Shown: positions 41,843 to 52,584, numbered from the stretch's first letter. The stretch: 64,000 bases of DNA from Lactobacillus sp. ESL0701 (GCF_029433445.1 NZ_JAQTIC010000002.1:245717-309716); one strand, 5' to 3'. Program-made: numbers and translations. The notes: generated by a model not told the origin, from the sequence alone.

Positions 41843-44800
41843 CTAAAAATTAGCGGTTTTAACATAAGTCTTGTTACCAACAATGTAGTATGACGTGCCA
41901 TGAAGCGTGACTGGGTCACCATAAACGGTAACTATCTTACCTTGCTTCAAAGTCCTTTGGTTAGCACGTGTACCATATCTGTTATAGACATACGCATTAT
42001 GCTTCAAGCTTACCTTGGTGCCCGTGATATTTTCAACTGCAATGTAGTAACCCTTATCAGTCTTATAGAAGTTTCTACCAGCAATACTGTGTACCGTCTG
42101 GTCAATCTTAACCCGCGAACCAGCATTTAAGATAATCTGATTAGCGCGTTTGCCATTTTCATCATACAGATAAGAATTATGCATTACTCGATCCTTAGTT
42201 GGATCAGCTGCAATTGACTGGACAGGCGTCAGATCGCGACTCGGCTTCTTAAAGTTAGTAGCTCTCAAGAAGTAGCCTTTATCAGTCTTATAGAACTCCT
42301 TACCCCGAATATTAATTGGCTCACCATAAGTTATAACCGTCTTGCCGCGCTTGAAGACCTGCTTAGTAATCCGCTTGCCATATTTGTTATACAGATAGGC
42401 ATTGTGGATCAACTTTTGCTTGGTGCTTAAAACATTTCCAGTTGCTAAGTAATAATTATCGTCCAAGATGTAGAAGTCTCTACCAGCAATTGTCTTAATG
42501 CCATACACTGGAACTACGGAACCTGTCTTAAAGACCACTTCATTAATCCGCTGACCAGTTTCATCATAAAGGTAGGCATTGTGGTGCAAAGTTACACTTT
42601 CACCTTGCTTAGTACCAATTATTACCGAAACTGGAACTACAACACTAGTACCATTAGGTAATGTTACCAGTACTGAAGCAGAAACGGTCTTACCCGCAAC
42701 TGATGTATCCGGAGTTTGCTGCCACTTATAAGTAGTACCCATTGGCAGGCTAGCCGAATTACTAATTGCTTGTTCAGCATACTTGGTATCTTGACTCAAG
42801 TCTGTTCCTTGCGGAACTGTCACACTACCGCCAATTGGCTGCGTATTATCACTTGGTGTGCCAGAATTGCCCGAGCCGCCAGGATTACCAGCATCGTTAG
42901 TAACATTCAGCGGTACCTTAACTACTTGCTTTGTACCATCGCCGTAATTAACTACAACGTAGGCATTTTTAGGTCCTAATTTACTTGTATCGATTGTACC
43001 TGTACCATCTGATTTGCTTGCCCAAGCAAAGGTTGCATTTGGATATGCCCGCAATAGGTCTGCAACATTCAATTCTTGCCCTAATGCTGCTTTAGCTTGC
43101 TCTGGCGTTGGTTGTGTGCCAGGTGTTACTTCTGTGTTAGTTGTTACACCGGCAACATCAAGATGCTGGACACCAATAATATTTGCCTTCACGGTTACTG
43201 GATCACTAATTGAACCGTCCAAATAATGAACAATAACTTGTACATTTTGCTCACCAGGTACACTTGACCCTGCAGCAGCCCAAGTTAAGAAGTCTACCTG
43301 ATCCCAATTGACACCAGTAATGACCTGTTTCATTTGTTCCTTGTCATTCTTAAAGTATGCTGGTGTCTTGGCAACAGGATTACCAGTTGCAGAATCATGA
43401 ACAAGGTGGGTCAATATTGGGTTAGTTGCGTTTACAGCTGCAGCAACTGGATGGTTCTCCTTGGCATTTGTCTCGTCAACATTCAGACTAACTTCAACAA
43501 TCTGTTTTGTACCATCACCATAATCGACTACAACATATGCAGTTTGCATACCTTTAATACTTGTATCAACTGTCCCAGTGCCATCACTATTTTTAGCCCA
43601 CGAATATTTAATATTTGGATACTGACCGTCTAATTTAACTACACCCGCTATCTCTAAAGCTTTTCTAGCTTCAGCTTCCGTTGGTGTACTATCCACTTCA
43701 ACGGTTGTTAAACCACTTGACTTTTCAGCACCGAGGACATTAACCACTAATTTAAATGGCGCACTAGTTGAGCCATCCTTATAATGGGCAACTACTTCAA
43801 TTTGTTGACCATCACCAATCGTATCTGGCTGGGCACCAGACCAACTTAAATGATCAATCTTGACAGTTGAATCGTCGTCACCTGTAATCTTGATGTTCTC
43901 TTTAATCCAAGTTGGATTAGTAAATTCGGGAACATTAACTTCATTATGCAAACCATCAGCAATATGAGTCGTGATTGGTACAGCTTGCGTTGTATCAAGA
44001 TTGCCTTCATTAGTATCAGCCTGGGACTTAATACTCAAGTCAACTTGAACAATCTGTGTTGTCCCATCACCATAATCAACAACAACGTAAGGCTGCGAAG
44101 TCCCAACAGTATTAGTATTAATTGTTCCTGTACCATCAGAGTTAGCTGCCCAGCTAAACTTAGCATTTGGATATTTAGCCAAAATTTTGGCATTCTCAGT
44201 TGGATCAAGAGCTGCCTTAGCCTGATCAGCTGTCAAACTATCACCTGCTGCAATAACTGTTGGGTCAGCTGTCTTCTTAGCACTTAATACATTAACGTTA
44301 ATCGGGAAAGCTTCACTGACTGAATTGTCTTTGTAATGAATAATTACATCAAATTGTTGGTTATCACCAACAGCTGTTGGTGCATCATTAGCCCAAGTCA
44401 AATTATCAACAACACTGCTAAGATCCGTAACACCTGGAATCTGCATAAAAGCACCCATCTTTGCCGGATCAGAGAATTCTGGCGGCATCACAACACCATT
44501 AGTTGACATGTGCGTTGTAACAGAACCACCATTTGTTTGGGGACTATAAGTAGCTCCAGAAGTTGGCTCTTCATTAACCATTAGGTCTACTTGAACAGCT
44601 TCCTTGGTGCCATCACCATAGTCAATAATGACATATGGATGTTGCAACCCGCTATGACTAATATCAACTGTGCCAGTACCATCACCATTTGCGGCCCATG
44701 AATATGTCGCATTTGGATATTTAGCATCAATAGCTAGCAAATCGTCACGATCTAAGGCTGCCTTTGCCCGTGCCTCATTTAGCTTACTACTATCATCACC

Positions 44801-47800
44801 AGTAGTAATTGTAGTTGGTGTATCTGACTTCTTATTACCAATTACCTTAACGTTGATGTCTCTAGTAATTGATGTGCCATCATTAAAGGTAATCTTAATC
44901 TTACCCGTGATTTGATCTACTGCACTAGCAACACTTGGTTGACCATCTGTTGCCCAATCGACACTAGCAATATTAGCATCTTCCGTATTATTTAAGAACG
45001 AGCTAGGATCGCTAAAATCAGCTGGCGTTTGTGCCGGATTATTGCCCACGTTAACTACGTGTAAGACAACATCCTTACTCTGGCTGTAATCTAATTGTGA
45101 ACTTTGTCTTGGTACTGTCAAAACTGACGCGACATCTTTTTCAGTGCCATCATGGAATTTAATATGAATTGTTTCTACATAAGTTCCTGGATTATCTACT
45201 TTACCATTTGTAATGTTAACTGATGTAGCAAATGTAGCTACTGCGTCGTTTGGCAGGTCATTTACCATTTCGGCGGCAGTAATTGTTGCTCCCGGCTTCT
45301 TAGTAATTGTCTTACCAGTAACTGAATCGGCATGCTTTTCACCATCAGAAATTACTCTGATATAACCGGTCACAACCTTAACCGAACCGTCACTAAAGGT
45401 TAGCTTAACTTGTGATTGCTTTAGACCTTCCGTTTTTGTAATTTGCATGGCAACATTAGGATCGACCCATTCAACAGTTGGCTCACCAGTAAGTTCAGTA
45501 AAGTTATCAATCACGCTAGATGCATTAACTGTACTATTAATGTTAACCCTAACCGTCTTTACATGCGGATTATTCTTCTGTGCTTCAGTTGACGCGGCAG
45601 TTGGCACCTCATTAACAATAACTTGTGTTGGTACCTCATCTGTTGAACCATCTGCATAGGTAATCTTAATCTTGTTTTGGGTTACGCCAGCAACACTGCT
45701 AGATGGTACAGTTTCATATTCAAAACTAGTTGCGTTAGTTAAGTCAGCACTATTAATCACTGCATCTTTTGCGTCAGGAATTGCAGCCCCAACATTGACG
45801 CAAACATTCTTCGCTCTTGGACGTGAAGCCGAATGAGCATCACTGGTAACATCAACAACTACTGGTACATTGTTAGTGGTGCCATCTGGATAAGTTACCT
45901 GAACAACAGCTGCTTGAACACCTAATCTGTTTAAATCATTAACAATTGGCGCCGTTTGCCATGCAAAAGTTGTACCTTCTGGCAAACTATCAGCATTAGA
46001 AATTGCAGCCTTAGCTTGAACATCAGTCGCGGTTGATCCAGCTGCATAAGGAATATTAGTTCTTTGCCCCAACGGGTCATTAGCCTGAGTTGGGTTAGCA
46101 TTACCAACGATCACTGGAACAGCAACATAATCAGCTGAACCGTCTGGATAAGTTACTTTAACTGTGCCGACTGCTGAACCTTCATGTGACAAGTCAGGAG
46201 CATTAAGCCATTCATAGGTAGTACCACTTGGCAGATCGGCATTATTGGCAATTGAAGTCTGAGCATCAGGTATTGTACCATTTAAGTCAGCTGTCTGAGT
46301 GATACCTTCTGGCATTTCTTTTGAAGCTGTATCATAAACATTAACCAAAACGGGAATACGGTCAGTTGAACCATCCGCATAAGTTACTTTAACCCACGAT
46401 GGTTTATCGCCTGTTGTCGAAGTATCAACTGGACTTTCCCATTCAAAAGTTGCATCTGCTGGGAATGTATCTGGCTTATAAATTGCATCTTTAGCAGTCG
46501 CAGCATCCATTGTCGTTCCTTTAGCAACAGAAACCCCTCGAGAATTTTGACCAGAACCAGCTAATTGATCATGATACAAGTTAGCTGCTTGTTTATTAAT
46601 CGTAACATCAACTGGTACAATCTGCTGACCATCAATATTATCTGGTGTATGAGCTGCACCCTTCTTATAGTAAGTTAAGACAACGTAACCTGGTACCGTC
46701 TTAGTTGGCTGCTGTTCACTATAAGTAACGTAGCTATTATCCATCGCTGTTCCTTGGTTATCTTTAGCCCATGAATAATCAACGTCATAGCCTGCATCAC
46801 TTAAAGCACTAGTTAATGCCGGCTCATCTTTAAGTGCTTCTTTAGCCTGATCAATCGTTGGCAATACTCCATTAGGAGTTGTAGTTGATTGATTGTCTGC
46901 CTTTTCACCACCAAGAACATTAACCTTAACATTATCAATTTCTTTAGTTGATCCGTCACTAAAGGTTACCCGTAATTTAGCTGTCTTTTCACCAGTTGCA
47001 TCATTAATAATATCGTCAACATTAGTATCATCATCCCAATCGACACCAGTCACGTTGGTCAAATCACCAGCTAAGTAAGTACTCCACTTACTAGAATCAC
47101 TAAATTCTGGCACTAATGGCTCATTCTCACTTGGAATAGTAACCGCATGAACGACTACTAGTCCTGCACCTGCCGTAATTCCTGAAGCTGTTGCCTGATC
47201 TTCTCCCATAAAGACTTGTGCCGAAACCAGCTGTGTCCCATCAGGTTGACCATTACGATGATAAGTTACTAAAACTTTAACATCATTGGTTTGACCAGAT
47301 TGCAAATCGGCTATTGTCAATGGACCTGAGCCATCAGCCTTATACCACTCATAAGTTGGATTAAAACTGCTGGCATCACCATCAAAGCCAACAGCATCTT
47401 GGGCTTGAGCTAATGTTGGCATTTGACCGTGAGCAACCGTTTGCACATCTCCAGATGATTTAGCCTTAACTAGCGTTAATGTTACTGGAATATCATCAGT
47501 TGTACCATCACCATAAGTTACCCGAATGACGGCATTCCCCAAATTAGTGGTTTCTGTTTCAACCTGCGAACCGACATCATCAATTAAATTACCGTCTTCA
47601 TCTTTAACTAAGCCACCAGCAATTAATTCACCATTTGCATCCATTGCTTGATTTGGCAGCCACGCAATACCAGTAATTGTCTTATTGCTTGGATTAATAC
47701 TATCATCAAGTTCCAGTAAATGAGCAAGCGTTGGCGCAGAATTATCACTGCTGTCAACCGCGTTCAGTCGATCTTGAGCTGTACCAATGCCAGTAATTTG

Positions 47801-49486
47801 ACCAGCATGAATCATAACGCCTGTTGCAGAAATATTGTATCGTCCAGCGTCCGTCTTCTTCCAGCCATCATACAGATCAGTTCCTAAAGCAAAACCAGCA
47901 GAACCGTTAAAGCCACCTGCACTTTGGATAACTGTTTGAAAGTCTTCTTTAGTACTCAAATCTTGGAAAGTCTTGTTAGCCTTACCATCAGCTAGAATAT
48001 TTTCCGGTAAGGTCGGATTGGCTAAAATTTGCATTTGGGCATCAGTCAAATTAGGATCAATAATATTAGCATTATCAGAATCTTGAATAATCCACTTGTA
48101 CTGGTCGTCAATCAGTCCCATCTTAGCACCTGAGATATCAGTTTCTGGGAAATTAAAGTTGTTAACATCACCGGAATTACTCTTTAATTCAAAGATTTTC
48201 GGTGTATCAGCAATTAAGATAAGCTGGTTATCTTTACCTGGATTAACACCAGTATCGGAAGCATTATTTTGGATATGAGTTGATGAACCTTTAAATAACT
48301 CCAGTTTTAACGGTGGAATACCAGAATCAACTCTGTATAAAAAGTTAACCGTCGGATCAATCGTCAGATCAAAGGTTGAATTTTCTCCGACTTCAATTCT
48401 GGCATTATCAATTGTCCCCGTACCACGCAGAGCACTCATCGTGTTCGCAATGTGGGCTGTTACGTGAGCGTTATCTTCAATTATGAAAATATCACAAATA
48501 AAACTAGTTGAAGTGCCAGTAGTCGGTGCAAAATCAATCGTCACAGTAGATCCAGTTGTTGCTGTTGGCTCGGCATAGTCACTAAAGATATTACCATCAG
48601 TGTTGTAGTTAAGTTGAACATCATTTTCAAAGTTGATCAATGCATCATAACTAACGTTATCACTCTCAACATTGTTCAATGTAACAGCCTTATCATTATC
48701 GTAGCCATAAAAGTTGAACAATGTTGGGTCGTCATTTGGCTTCATCCCCATCAACTTAATATCATTGAACGTAATGCCATATTCATAGACATCATCTTGA
48801 ATGATATTAGAACCAATATTTAAGGTATGATTGTTACCATTAATTATCTTACTAATCGGGATCGTATAGGTCTGATTACTGTCAGTTGCCGCAATATCCC
48901 CAGTTACATTGATCGTTTCCACATTTTCACTGGTTAATGCAGTTTTAAAGTCTTCCCAAGTGCTAACATCGGCTTCATTTGCCTGTGCAGTTGGTAATTG
49001 CTTATTAGCATTCGTTGCATTATTCGGCTTGATGGCAGCACCTGTCGCAACTTCATTAGCATCTGCTGTATTTGGATCTTCTACTGGCTTAGCAGTTTCA
49101 TTACTATCAGGATCACTAGGAGTGGGTGTAGCTGGCTTTTCTTGTTCCTTATTAGTTGAGTTTTCTTCAGCACCAGTAGCACTCTTTAAAAATGAACTTA
49201 AACCCGAATAAGTTGCCAAATTTGCATTAGTACTTGTCTTGTCACTTGCAGACTCCTGCTTATCTTCACCAACGGTAGTAGCATTTTTGCTTGTCTGAAC
49301 TTCTGTATCAGAGTCAGATGAAGAAATAGTGTCTGCTTTAGCAGTTTGCCCATTTATTGCCATAAAGCTAAAACCTAGCAAAACGGAAGCTGCACCCACA
49401 GTTAATTTTCTAATTGAGAAGCGATCCTTTTTGGATTGCATCTCTGTCTTTCTCAATCTTTCCTTAAAATTATTTCTTCCCAGCAT
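41843..49486 (-). CDS. Giant YSIRK-signal adhesin with Rib-like repeats and C-terminal SLAP modules
   Basis: 2547-residue secreted surface protein. A YSIRK-type signal peptide (KKDRFSIRKLTVGAASVLLG, about 20-50) is followed by a Ser/Thr/Asn-rich spacer to ~165. Then comes a domain with DVSTWEDFKTALTSENVETI and NNHTLNIGSNII (about 170-480), which looks like the right-handed beta-helix often found at adhesin tips. Residues ~560-2240 are a stalk of Rib/alpha-like units marked by 'Y-x-DGT/S' strands (YPDGTTNNVPVVVDV, YGDGTKQIVQV). The last ~250 residues are four SLAP modules (HNAYLYDETGQR, HNAYLYNKYGKR, HNSYLYDENGKR, HNAYVYNRYGTR) that bind S-layer or wall polymer noncovalently. There is no LPXTG motif. 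The reading frame is unbroken despite the repeats. Likely host- or biofilm-binding. Confidence 0.9.
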   Translation of the reverse strand: MLGRNNFKERLRKTEMQSKKDRFSIRKLTVGAASVLLGFSFMAINGQTAKADTISSSDSDTEVQTSKNATTVGEDKQESASDKTSTNANLATYSGLSSFLKSATGAEENSTNKEQEKPATPTPSDPDSNETAKPVEDPNTADANEVATGAAIKPNNATNANKQLPTAQANEADVSTWEDFKTALTSENVETINVTGDIAATDSNQTYTIPISKIINGNNHTLNIGSNIIQDDVYEYGITFNDIKLMGMKPNDDPTLFNFYGYDNDKAVTLNNVESDNVSYDALINFENDVQLNYNTDGNIFSDYAEPTATTGSTVTIDFAPTTGTSTSFICDIFIIEDNAHVTAHIANTMSALRGTGTIDNARIEVGENSTFDLTIDPTVNFLYRVDSGIPPLKLELFKGSSTHIQNNASDTGVNPGKDNQLILIADTPKIFELKSNSGDVNNFNFPETDISGAKMGLIDDQYKWIIQDSDNANIIDPNLTDAQMQILANPTLPENILADGKANKTFQDLSTKEDFQTVIQSAGGFNGSAGFALGTDLYDGWKKTDAGRYNISATGVMIHAGQITGIGTAQDRLNAVDSSDNSAPTLAHLLELDDSINPSNKTITGIAWLPNQAMDANGELIAGGLVKDEDGNLIDDVGSQVETETTNLGNAVIRVTYGDGTTDDIPVTLTLVKAKSSGDVQTVAHGQMPTLAQAQDAVGFDGDASSFNPTYEWYKADGSGPLTIADLQSGQTNDVKVLVTYHRNGQPDGTQLVSAQVFMGEDQATASGITAGAGLVVVHAVTIPSENEPLVPEFSDSSKWSTYLAGDLTNVTGVDWDDDTNVDDIINDATGEKTAKLRVTFSDGSTKEIDNVKVNVLGGEKADNQSTTTPNGVLPTIDQAKEALKDEPALTSALSDAGYDVDYSWAKDNQGTAMDNSYVTYSEQQPTKTVPGYVVLTYYKKGAAHTPDNIDGQQIVPVDVTINKQAANLYHDQLAGSGQNSRGVSVAKGTTMDAATAKDAIYKPDTFPADATFEWESPVDTSTTGDKPSWVKVTYADGSTDRIPVLVNVYDTASKEMPEGITQTADLNGTIPDAQTSIANNADLPSGTTYEWLNAPDLSHEGSAVGTVKVTYPDGSADYVAVPVIVGNANPTQANDPLGQRTNIPYAAGSTATDVQAKAAISNADSLPEGTTFAWQTAPIVNDLNRLGVQAAVVQVTYPDGTTNNVPVVVDVTSDAHSASRPRAKNVCVNVGAAIPDAKDAVINSADLTNATSFEYETVPSSSVAGVTQNKIKITYADGSTDEVPTQVIVNEVPTAASTEAQKNNPHVKTVRVNINSTVNASSVIDNFTELTGEPTVEWVDPNVAMQITKTEGLKQSQVKLTFSDGSVKVVTGYIRVISDGEKHADSVTGKTITKKPGATITAAEMVNDLPNDAVATFATSVNITNGKVDNPGTYVETIHIKFHDGTEKDVASVLTVPRQSSQLDYSQSKDVVLHVVNVGNNPAQTPADFSDPSSFLNNTEDANIASVDWATDGQPSVASAVDQITGKIKITFNDGTSITRDINVKVIGNKKSDTPTTITTGDDSSKLNEARAKAALDRDDLLAIDAKYPNATYSWAANGDGTGTVDISHSGLQHPYVIIDYGDGTKEAVQVDLMVNEEPTSGATYSPQTNGGSVTTHMSTNGVVMPPEFSDPAKMGAFMQIPGVTDLSSVVDNLTWANDAPTAVGDNQQFDVIIHYKDNSVSEAFPINVNVLSAKKTADPTVIAAGDSLTADQAKAALDPTENAKILAKYPNAKFSWAANSDGTGTINTNTVGTSQPYVVVDYGDGTTQIVQVDLSIKSQADTNEGNLDTTQAVPITTHIADGLHNEVNVPEFTNPTWIKENIKITGDDDSTVKIDHLSWSGAQPDTIGDGQQIEVVAHYKDGSTSAPFKLVVNVLGAEKSSGLTTVEVDSTPTEAEARKALEIAGVVKLDGQYPNIKYSWAKNSDGTGTVDTSIKGMQTAYVVVDYGDGTKQIVEVSLNVDETNAKENHPVAAAVNATNPILTHLVHDSATGNPVAKTPAYFKNDKEQMKQVITGVNWDQVDFLTWAAAGSSVPGEQNVQVIVHYLDGSISDPVTVKANIIGVQHLDVAGVTTNTEVTPGTQPTPEQAKAALGQELNVADLLRAYPNATFAWASKSDGTGTIDTSKLGPKNAYVVVNYGDGTKQVVKVPLNVTNDAGNPGGSGNSGTPSDNTQPIGGSVTVPQGTDLSQDTKYAEQAISNSASLPMGTTYKWQQTPDTSVAGKTVSASVLVTLPNGTSVVVPVSVIIGTKQGESVTLHHNAYLYDETGQRINEVVFKTGSVVPVYGIKTIAGRDFYILDDNYYLATGNVLSTKQKLIHNAYLYNKYGKRITKQVFKRGKTVITYGEPINIRGKEFYKTDKGYFLRATNFKKPSRDLTPVQSIAADPTKDRVMHNSYLYDENGKRANQIILNAGSRVKIDQTVHSIAGRNFYKTDKGYYIAVENITGTKVSLKHNAYVYNRYGTRANQRTLKQGKIVTVYGDPVTLHGTSYYIVGNKTYVKTANF
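42890..45070 (-). repeat. Long tandem repeats in the adhesin stalk
   Basis: Two-domain units of about 543-576 bp repeat four times; the Y-G-D-G-T strand recurs near 42936, 43512, 44066 and 44609. Units are diverged, not identical. Confidence 0.7.
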
Positions 49487-49531
49487 ATTTCTACCTTCTT
49501 ATATTAAAAAATTATTTTTGATAGTGCTTAC

Positions 49532-49605
49532 ATAGTCTATGGTAGACCCTAAATCTGCTTTATACAAACACTATGCTTATATATAACAAAATAGACTATA
49601 TTCAA
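49532..49605 (-). promoter_or_regulatory. Candidate adhesin promoter with inverted repeat
   Basis: On the minus strand TTGAAT (49605-49600), 18 bases, TATAAG (49581-49576). One arm of a perfect 8-bp inverted repeat (49592-49599) lies between them and the other (ATAGTCTA, 49532-49539) lies in the transcribed leader. The remainder of 49487-49691 has nothing else I can name. Confidence 0.4.
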
Positions 49606-49691
49606 GTTTGCTATTAGCGCCATCTTGCATATATTTACATCAATAATTAAATAACTTCAGTAGAAATTATTCTGAATTTGAAATATAAAGT

Positions 49692-49729
49692 AAAAGAAGC
49701 ACTACTTAAAACAAAGTAGTGCTTCTTTT
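49692..49729. terminator. Terminator downstream of the threonine/serine exporter genes
   Basis: The perfect 14-bp stem AAAAGAAGCACTAC / GTAGTGCTTCTTTT has a 10-base loop and T/A tails. Confidence 0.85.
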
Positions 49730-49838
49730 TAATAACTAATATTACTTTAAACAATCTCCTAAATCAACTTATTTAAAGCTAACATACTAATAATATACAA
49801 CCATTAATTTTATAAATAATATCATCTTTAAAAATAAC

Positions 49839-50276
49839 TTAACGTCGCTTTTGATGCATTAATTCAACTACCACCTGCGAGAAAACATAGCCTAAAGCAA
49901 TTGCACCAGCCACCATTGCCACGTGAATTGTCTTTTGAACAGCTATCATTGGCGAGTGATTAATCATCGCTGCCAGAGCTTGGTAACCACTGGCTCCTGG
50001 TACCAATGGTACTAAACCACTGACAAACATTGTACTCGGCATTTTCTTTTTAACAGCGAGAATTATCCCTAGACTACCAACGACAAACGCAGCCACAAAG
50101 TTAGCTAAGATCGCACCCAGTCCAAACTCAAACATAAACCAGTAAACTAACCAGCCAACACAAGCAATGCTACCTGATGTATTAAGGGCAGTCTTCGGTA
50201 AATTGATAAAAAGATCAAACATTATTGTTCCCAAGTAACTGAAAAGAACCTGAATTACAAAATGATAAAAAGTCAT
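49839..50276 (-). CDS. Threonine/serine exporter, small subunit (ThrE C-terminal type)
   Basis: 145 residues, four to five membrane helices (for example YLGTIMFDLFINLPKTAL, MFVSGLVPLVPGASGYQAL). It corresponds to the DUF3815/ThrE_2 half, encoded separately from the larger half 19 bases upstream, the usual Firmicute split arrangement. The G-(L)-V-P-x-V-P-G motif is present. Exports threonine or serine with its partner. Confidence 0.85.
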   Translation of the reverse strand: MTFYHFVIQVLFSYLGTIMFDLFINLPKTALNTSGSIACVGWLVYWFMFEFGLGAILANFVAAFVVGSLGIILAVKKKMPSTMFVSGLVPLVPGASGYQALAAMINHSPMIAVQKTIHVAMVAGAIALGYVFSQVVVELMHQKRR

Positions 50277-50294
50277 CTTATTCCATCCCTTCCG

Positions 50295-51038
50295 CTACAT
50301 GTAGTGCAGCACAACGCCAATCCCAAAGGCCAAGGCACTAAGCGTAATTAAACATTCCATCATACGTTCTAATCCTGACAATAGATTACCTTCAAAAATA
50401 TCACGCACAGCAGTAATCATTGGTATTCCAGGTACTGGCGGCATAACTGCCCCGATAATAATATTTTGAACATTAAATCCTAAATGAAAATGAACCCCAA
50501 TAACTGTACATAACCCTATTGTCAGCGCACCAAAGAACTCACTAATAAAGCGAATACGTACACGTGATGACAAGAAGAATGTCACATAATAGCCTAATGC
50601 TCCAGCGACAAAAGCTAACGGAAAGTCGCGCCAATCATAGGTTTGTGTAAAGATAAACATAAAAAAGGCACCTTCAAAGCCAGCTGCGATTGTTTGCAGC
50701 CAAATTGGAAACTGCGGTTTTGCAGTTTGAACCTTATTCAAACCATTTTCGAACTCATCCAGTGTAATTTTATCGGCAGTATACTGTCGCGATAAATGAT
50801 TGACACTATTAATCCGTGCCATATTGATGCCACGTTTTTCAATTTGAATAAAACGAGTATACGAGGCATTTTTTAAGCTGACCATCACCCCTGTTAAACT
50901 GGTAAAAGCTTCAGCCTTACTACTGGCGGCATGGTCAATAATCCGCTTGGTAGTGTCCTCAACACGCCACATTTCCGAACCGGACTCAATTAAAATTTTA
51001 GCGGCTAACACGCCAACGTCGATTGCCTTGTTTTCCAT
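50295..51038 (-). CDS. Threonine/serine exporter, large subunit (ThrE N-terminal type)
   Basis: 247 residues from ATG 51038. A cytoplasmic N-terminal DUF1212 part (ILIESGSEMWRVEDTTKRI) precedes five membrane helices with GAVMPPVPGIPMITAVRDIF. The ATG at 51038 is preferred because AAGGTGAT lies 6-8 bases before it. Operon with the small subunit gene. Confidence 0.88.
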   Translation of the reverse strand: MENKAIDVGVLAAKILIESGSEMWRVEDTTKRIIDHAASSKAEAFTSLTGVMVSLKNASYTRFIQIEKRGINMARINSVNHLSRQYTADKITLDEFENGLNKVQTAKPQFPIWLQTIAAGFEGAFFMFIFTQTYDWRDFPLAFVAGALGYYVTFFLSSRVRIRFISEFFGALTIGLCTVIGVHFHLGFNVQNIIIGAVMPPVPGIPMITAVRDIFEGNLLSGLERMMECLITLSALAFGIGVVLHYM

Positions 51039-51132
51039 TTTCATCACCTTAACCAAGTTTAACAGACCTTGTATCCTTTTACAGCCCTAGATTACTCAAA
51101 TAAGAAAATTCTACTACTTGACCACAAAAAAA

Positions 51133-51156
51133 GCAGCACTAACGATTGCGTGCTGC
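51133..51156 (-). terminator. Terminator of the M20 peptidase gene
   Basis: The stem GCAGCAC / GTGCTGC has a 10-base loop and is followed on the minus strand by T7. Confidence 0.8.
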
Positions 51157-51170
51157 CTTAATTTAATTAA

Positions 51171-52397
51171 TTATTTACCAAAATTAGTAAAAATGTCCTT
51201 ATAAATATTAATAAAGTCTAAATACATTTTCTCAGAAACATATTCATTATCTTGGTGCGGTGTATCACTACCTGGACCATATACTAAATAAGCAAAGCCA
51301 GTAGGACGATTAATCAGGAATTTTGAACCATCAGTACCACCGGAAACACCTTCAGTTAAGAAACCACCATCTTGATATTCAATATTAGCCATTTGTGCTT
51401 CTTTTTGCATCAATGCACGTTGTTCAGCTGGTATCTCTTGTTTAGCAAGATATGGTCGAGCAGTATCTTGAACAAGCTTGAGCAGCTTAGAATCACGGTC
51501 ACCAATAATTGGAACAATATCCATATCAACTGACATTTTAACGTGCCCAGTAGTTGAATTGTTGTAATCGTCAATTACTTGTTGGAATGCTTCCAAAATC
51601 TTAGGATTAGACAATTCTGGAATTGTCCGCAAATTCAATTCAGCTTGTGCGTAATTAGGAATTGCATTAACTTGGTTACCACCCTTAATAGTATCAATGT
51701 TAAAGACAGTTTCACCCAAAACGTCATTCTTAACACCGCTAGTCAATTCCTTAATGCACTTCTTAATGTTATCCAAAACGTTAAGCAAATGTTCAACCGC
51801 GTTATTACCCAGAAATGGCATCGAACTGTGAGCGGTTTTTCCTTCTGAAGAAATTGTTATATCAAGTTCACCCTTATTAGCAAAAACTGTTCTAAATAAG
51901 CCTGATGGCTCACCAATTAACAGCGCATCAGCATCATCAATATAGCCTTGTTCTTGCAGTTCTTCAGCTCCTGGTTGACCAACTTCTTCACCAGCAGTTG
52001 CCAATAAACGAATCGTGCCAGGAATTTCAGTGCCGCTTTCCTTTAACTCAATCATGGCAATTACCATTGCAGCTAAGCCGGCCTTCATATCAGTCGTGCC
52101 GCGGCCGTACAGCTTGTCGCCATCTTTAGTAATTTTGAATGGATCAGTCTTCCAGTTGTCTTTATTAACATCAACTGTATCCATATGTCCAGAAATAACT
52201 AAAACTGGCTTGCCTGAGCCAAGTTCGGCAACTAAATTAGCCCGATTAGCATCATCCTTAAGCGGCAAAATCTTGTTTTCAATTCCAGCAGCATCAAGTA
52301 ATTTTTTTAAATAATTAGCCACTGGTAATTCATCGCCATTGACTGAATGCAAGGCAACCAAATCTTGTAAAATTTGTAATTTTTGTTCTTGTTCCAT
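51171..52397 (-). CDS. M20-family metallopeptidase (ArgE/DapE type)
   Basis: 408 residues. Dinuclear zinc hydrolase: SGHMDTVDVN (His and the supporting Asp), GRGTTDMKAGLAA, ATAGEEVGQPGA (general base Glu), IGEPSG, and GGTDGSKF. A dimerisation lid is inserted (about 180-300). It is annotated in relatives as acetylornithine deacetylase or succinyl-diaminopimelate desuccinylase; a dipeptidase or aminoacylase role is equally possible as no arg or dap genes are near. GGAGGGATC precedes the ATG. Confidence 0.88.
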   Translation of the reverse strand: MEQEQKLQILQDLVALHSVNGDELPVANYLKKLLDAAGIENKILPLKDDANRANLVAELGSGKPVLVISGHMDTVDVNKDNWKTDPFKITKDGDKLYGRGTTDMKAGLAAMVIAMIELKESGTEIPGTIRLLATAGEEVGQPGAEELQEQGYIDDADALLIGEPSGLFRTVFANKGELDITISSEGKTAHSSMPFLGNNAVEHLLNVLDNIKKCIKELTSGVKNDVLGETVFNIDTIKGGNQVNAIPNYAQAELNLRTIPELSNPKILEAFQQVIDDYNNSTTGHVKMSVDMDIVPIIGDRDSKLLKLVQDTARPYLAKQEIPAEQRALMQKEAQMANIEYQDGGFLTEGVSGGTDGSKFLINRPTGFAYLVYGPGSDTPHQDNEYVSEKMYLDFINIYKDIFTNFGK

Positions 52398-52584
52398 GAT
52401 AGATCCCTCCTGTAAGTTTATCGTTTAATTATAATCTACTTTTCTATTAAAACACCTTTTAACAATTTTACAAGCAAGAGCATGCTTCTTAAAAATTAAT
52501 ATTGTTTTTTTAACTATGACCAATTATCACAAATAAATGATAGCTTACTATCAAAACTTAATATTCACAACTCAAATATCAAAA

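Noticed and set aside
48909..49211. Plus-strand frames opposite the giant adhesin
   Set aside because: Composition and lack of ribosome binding sites mark them as antisense shadows of the adhesin coding sequence.
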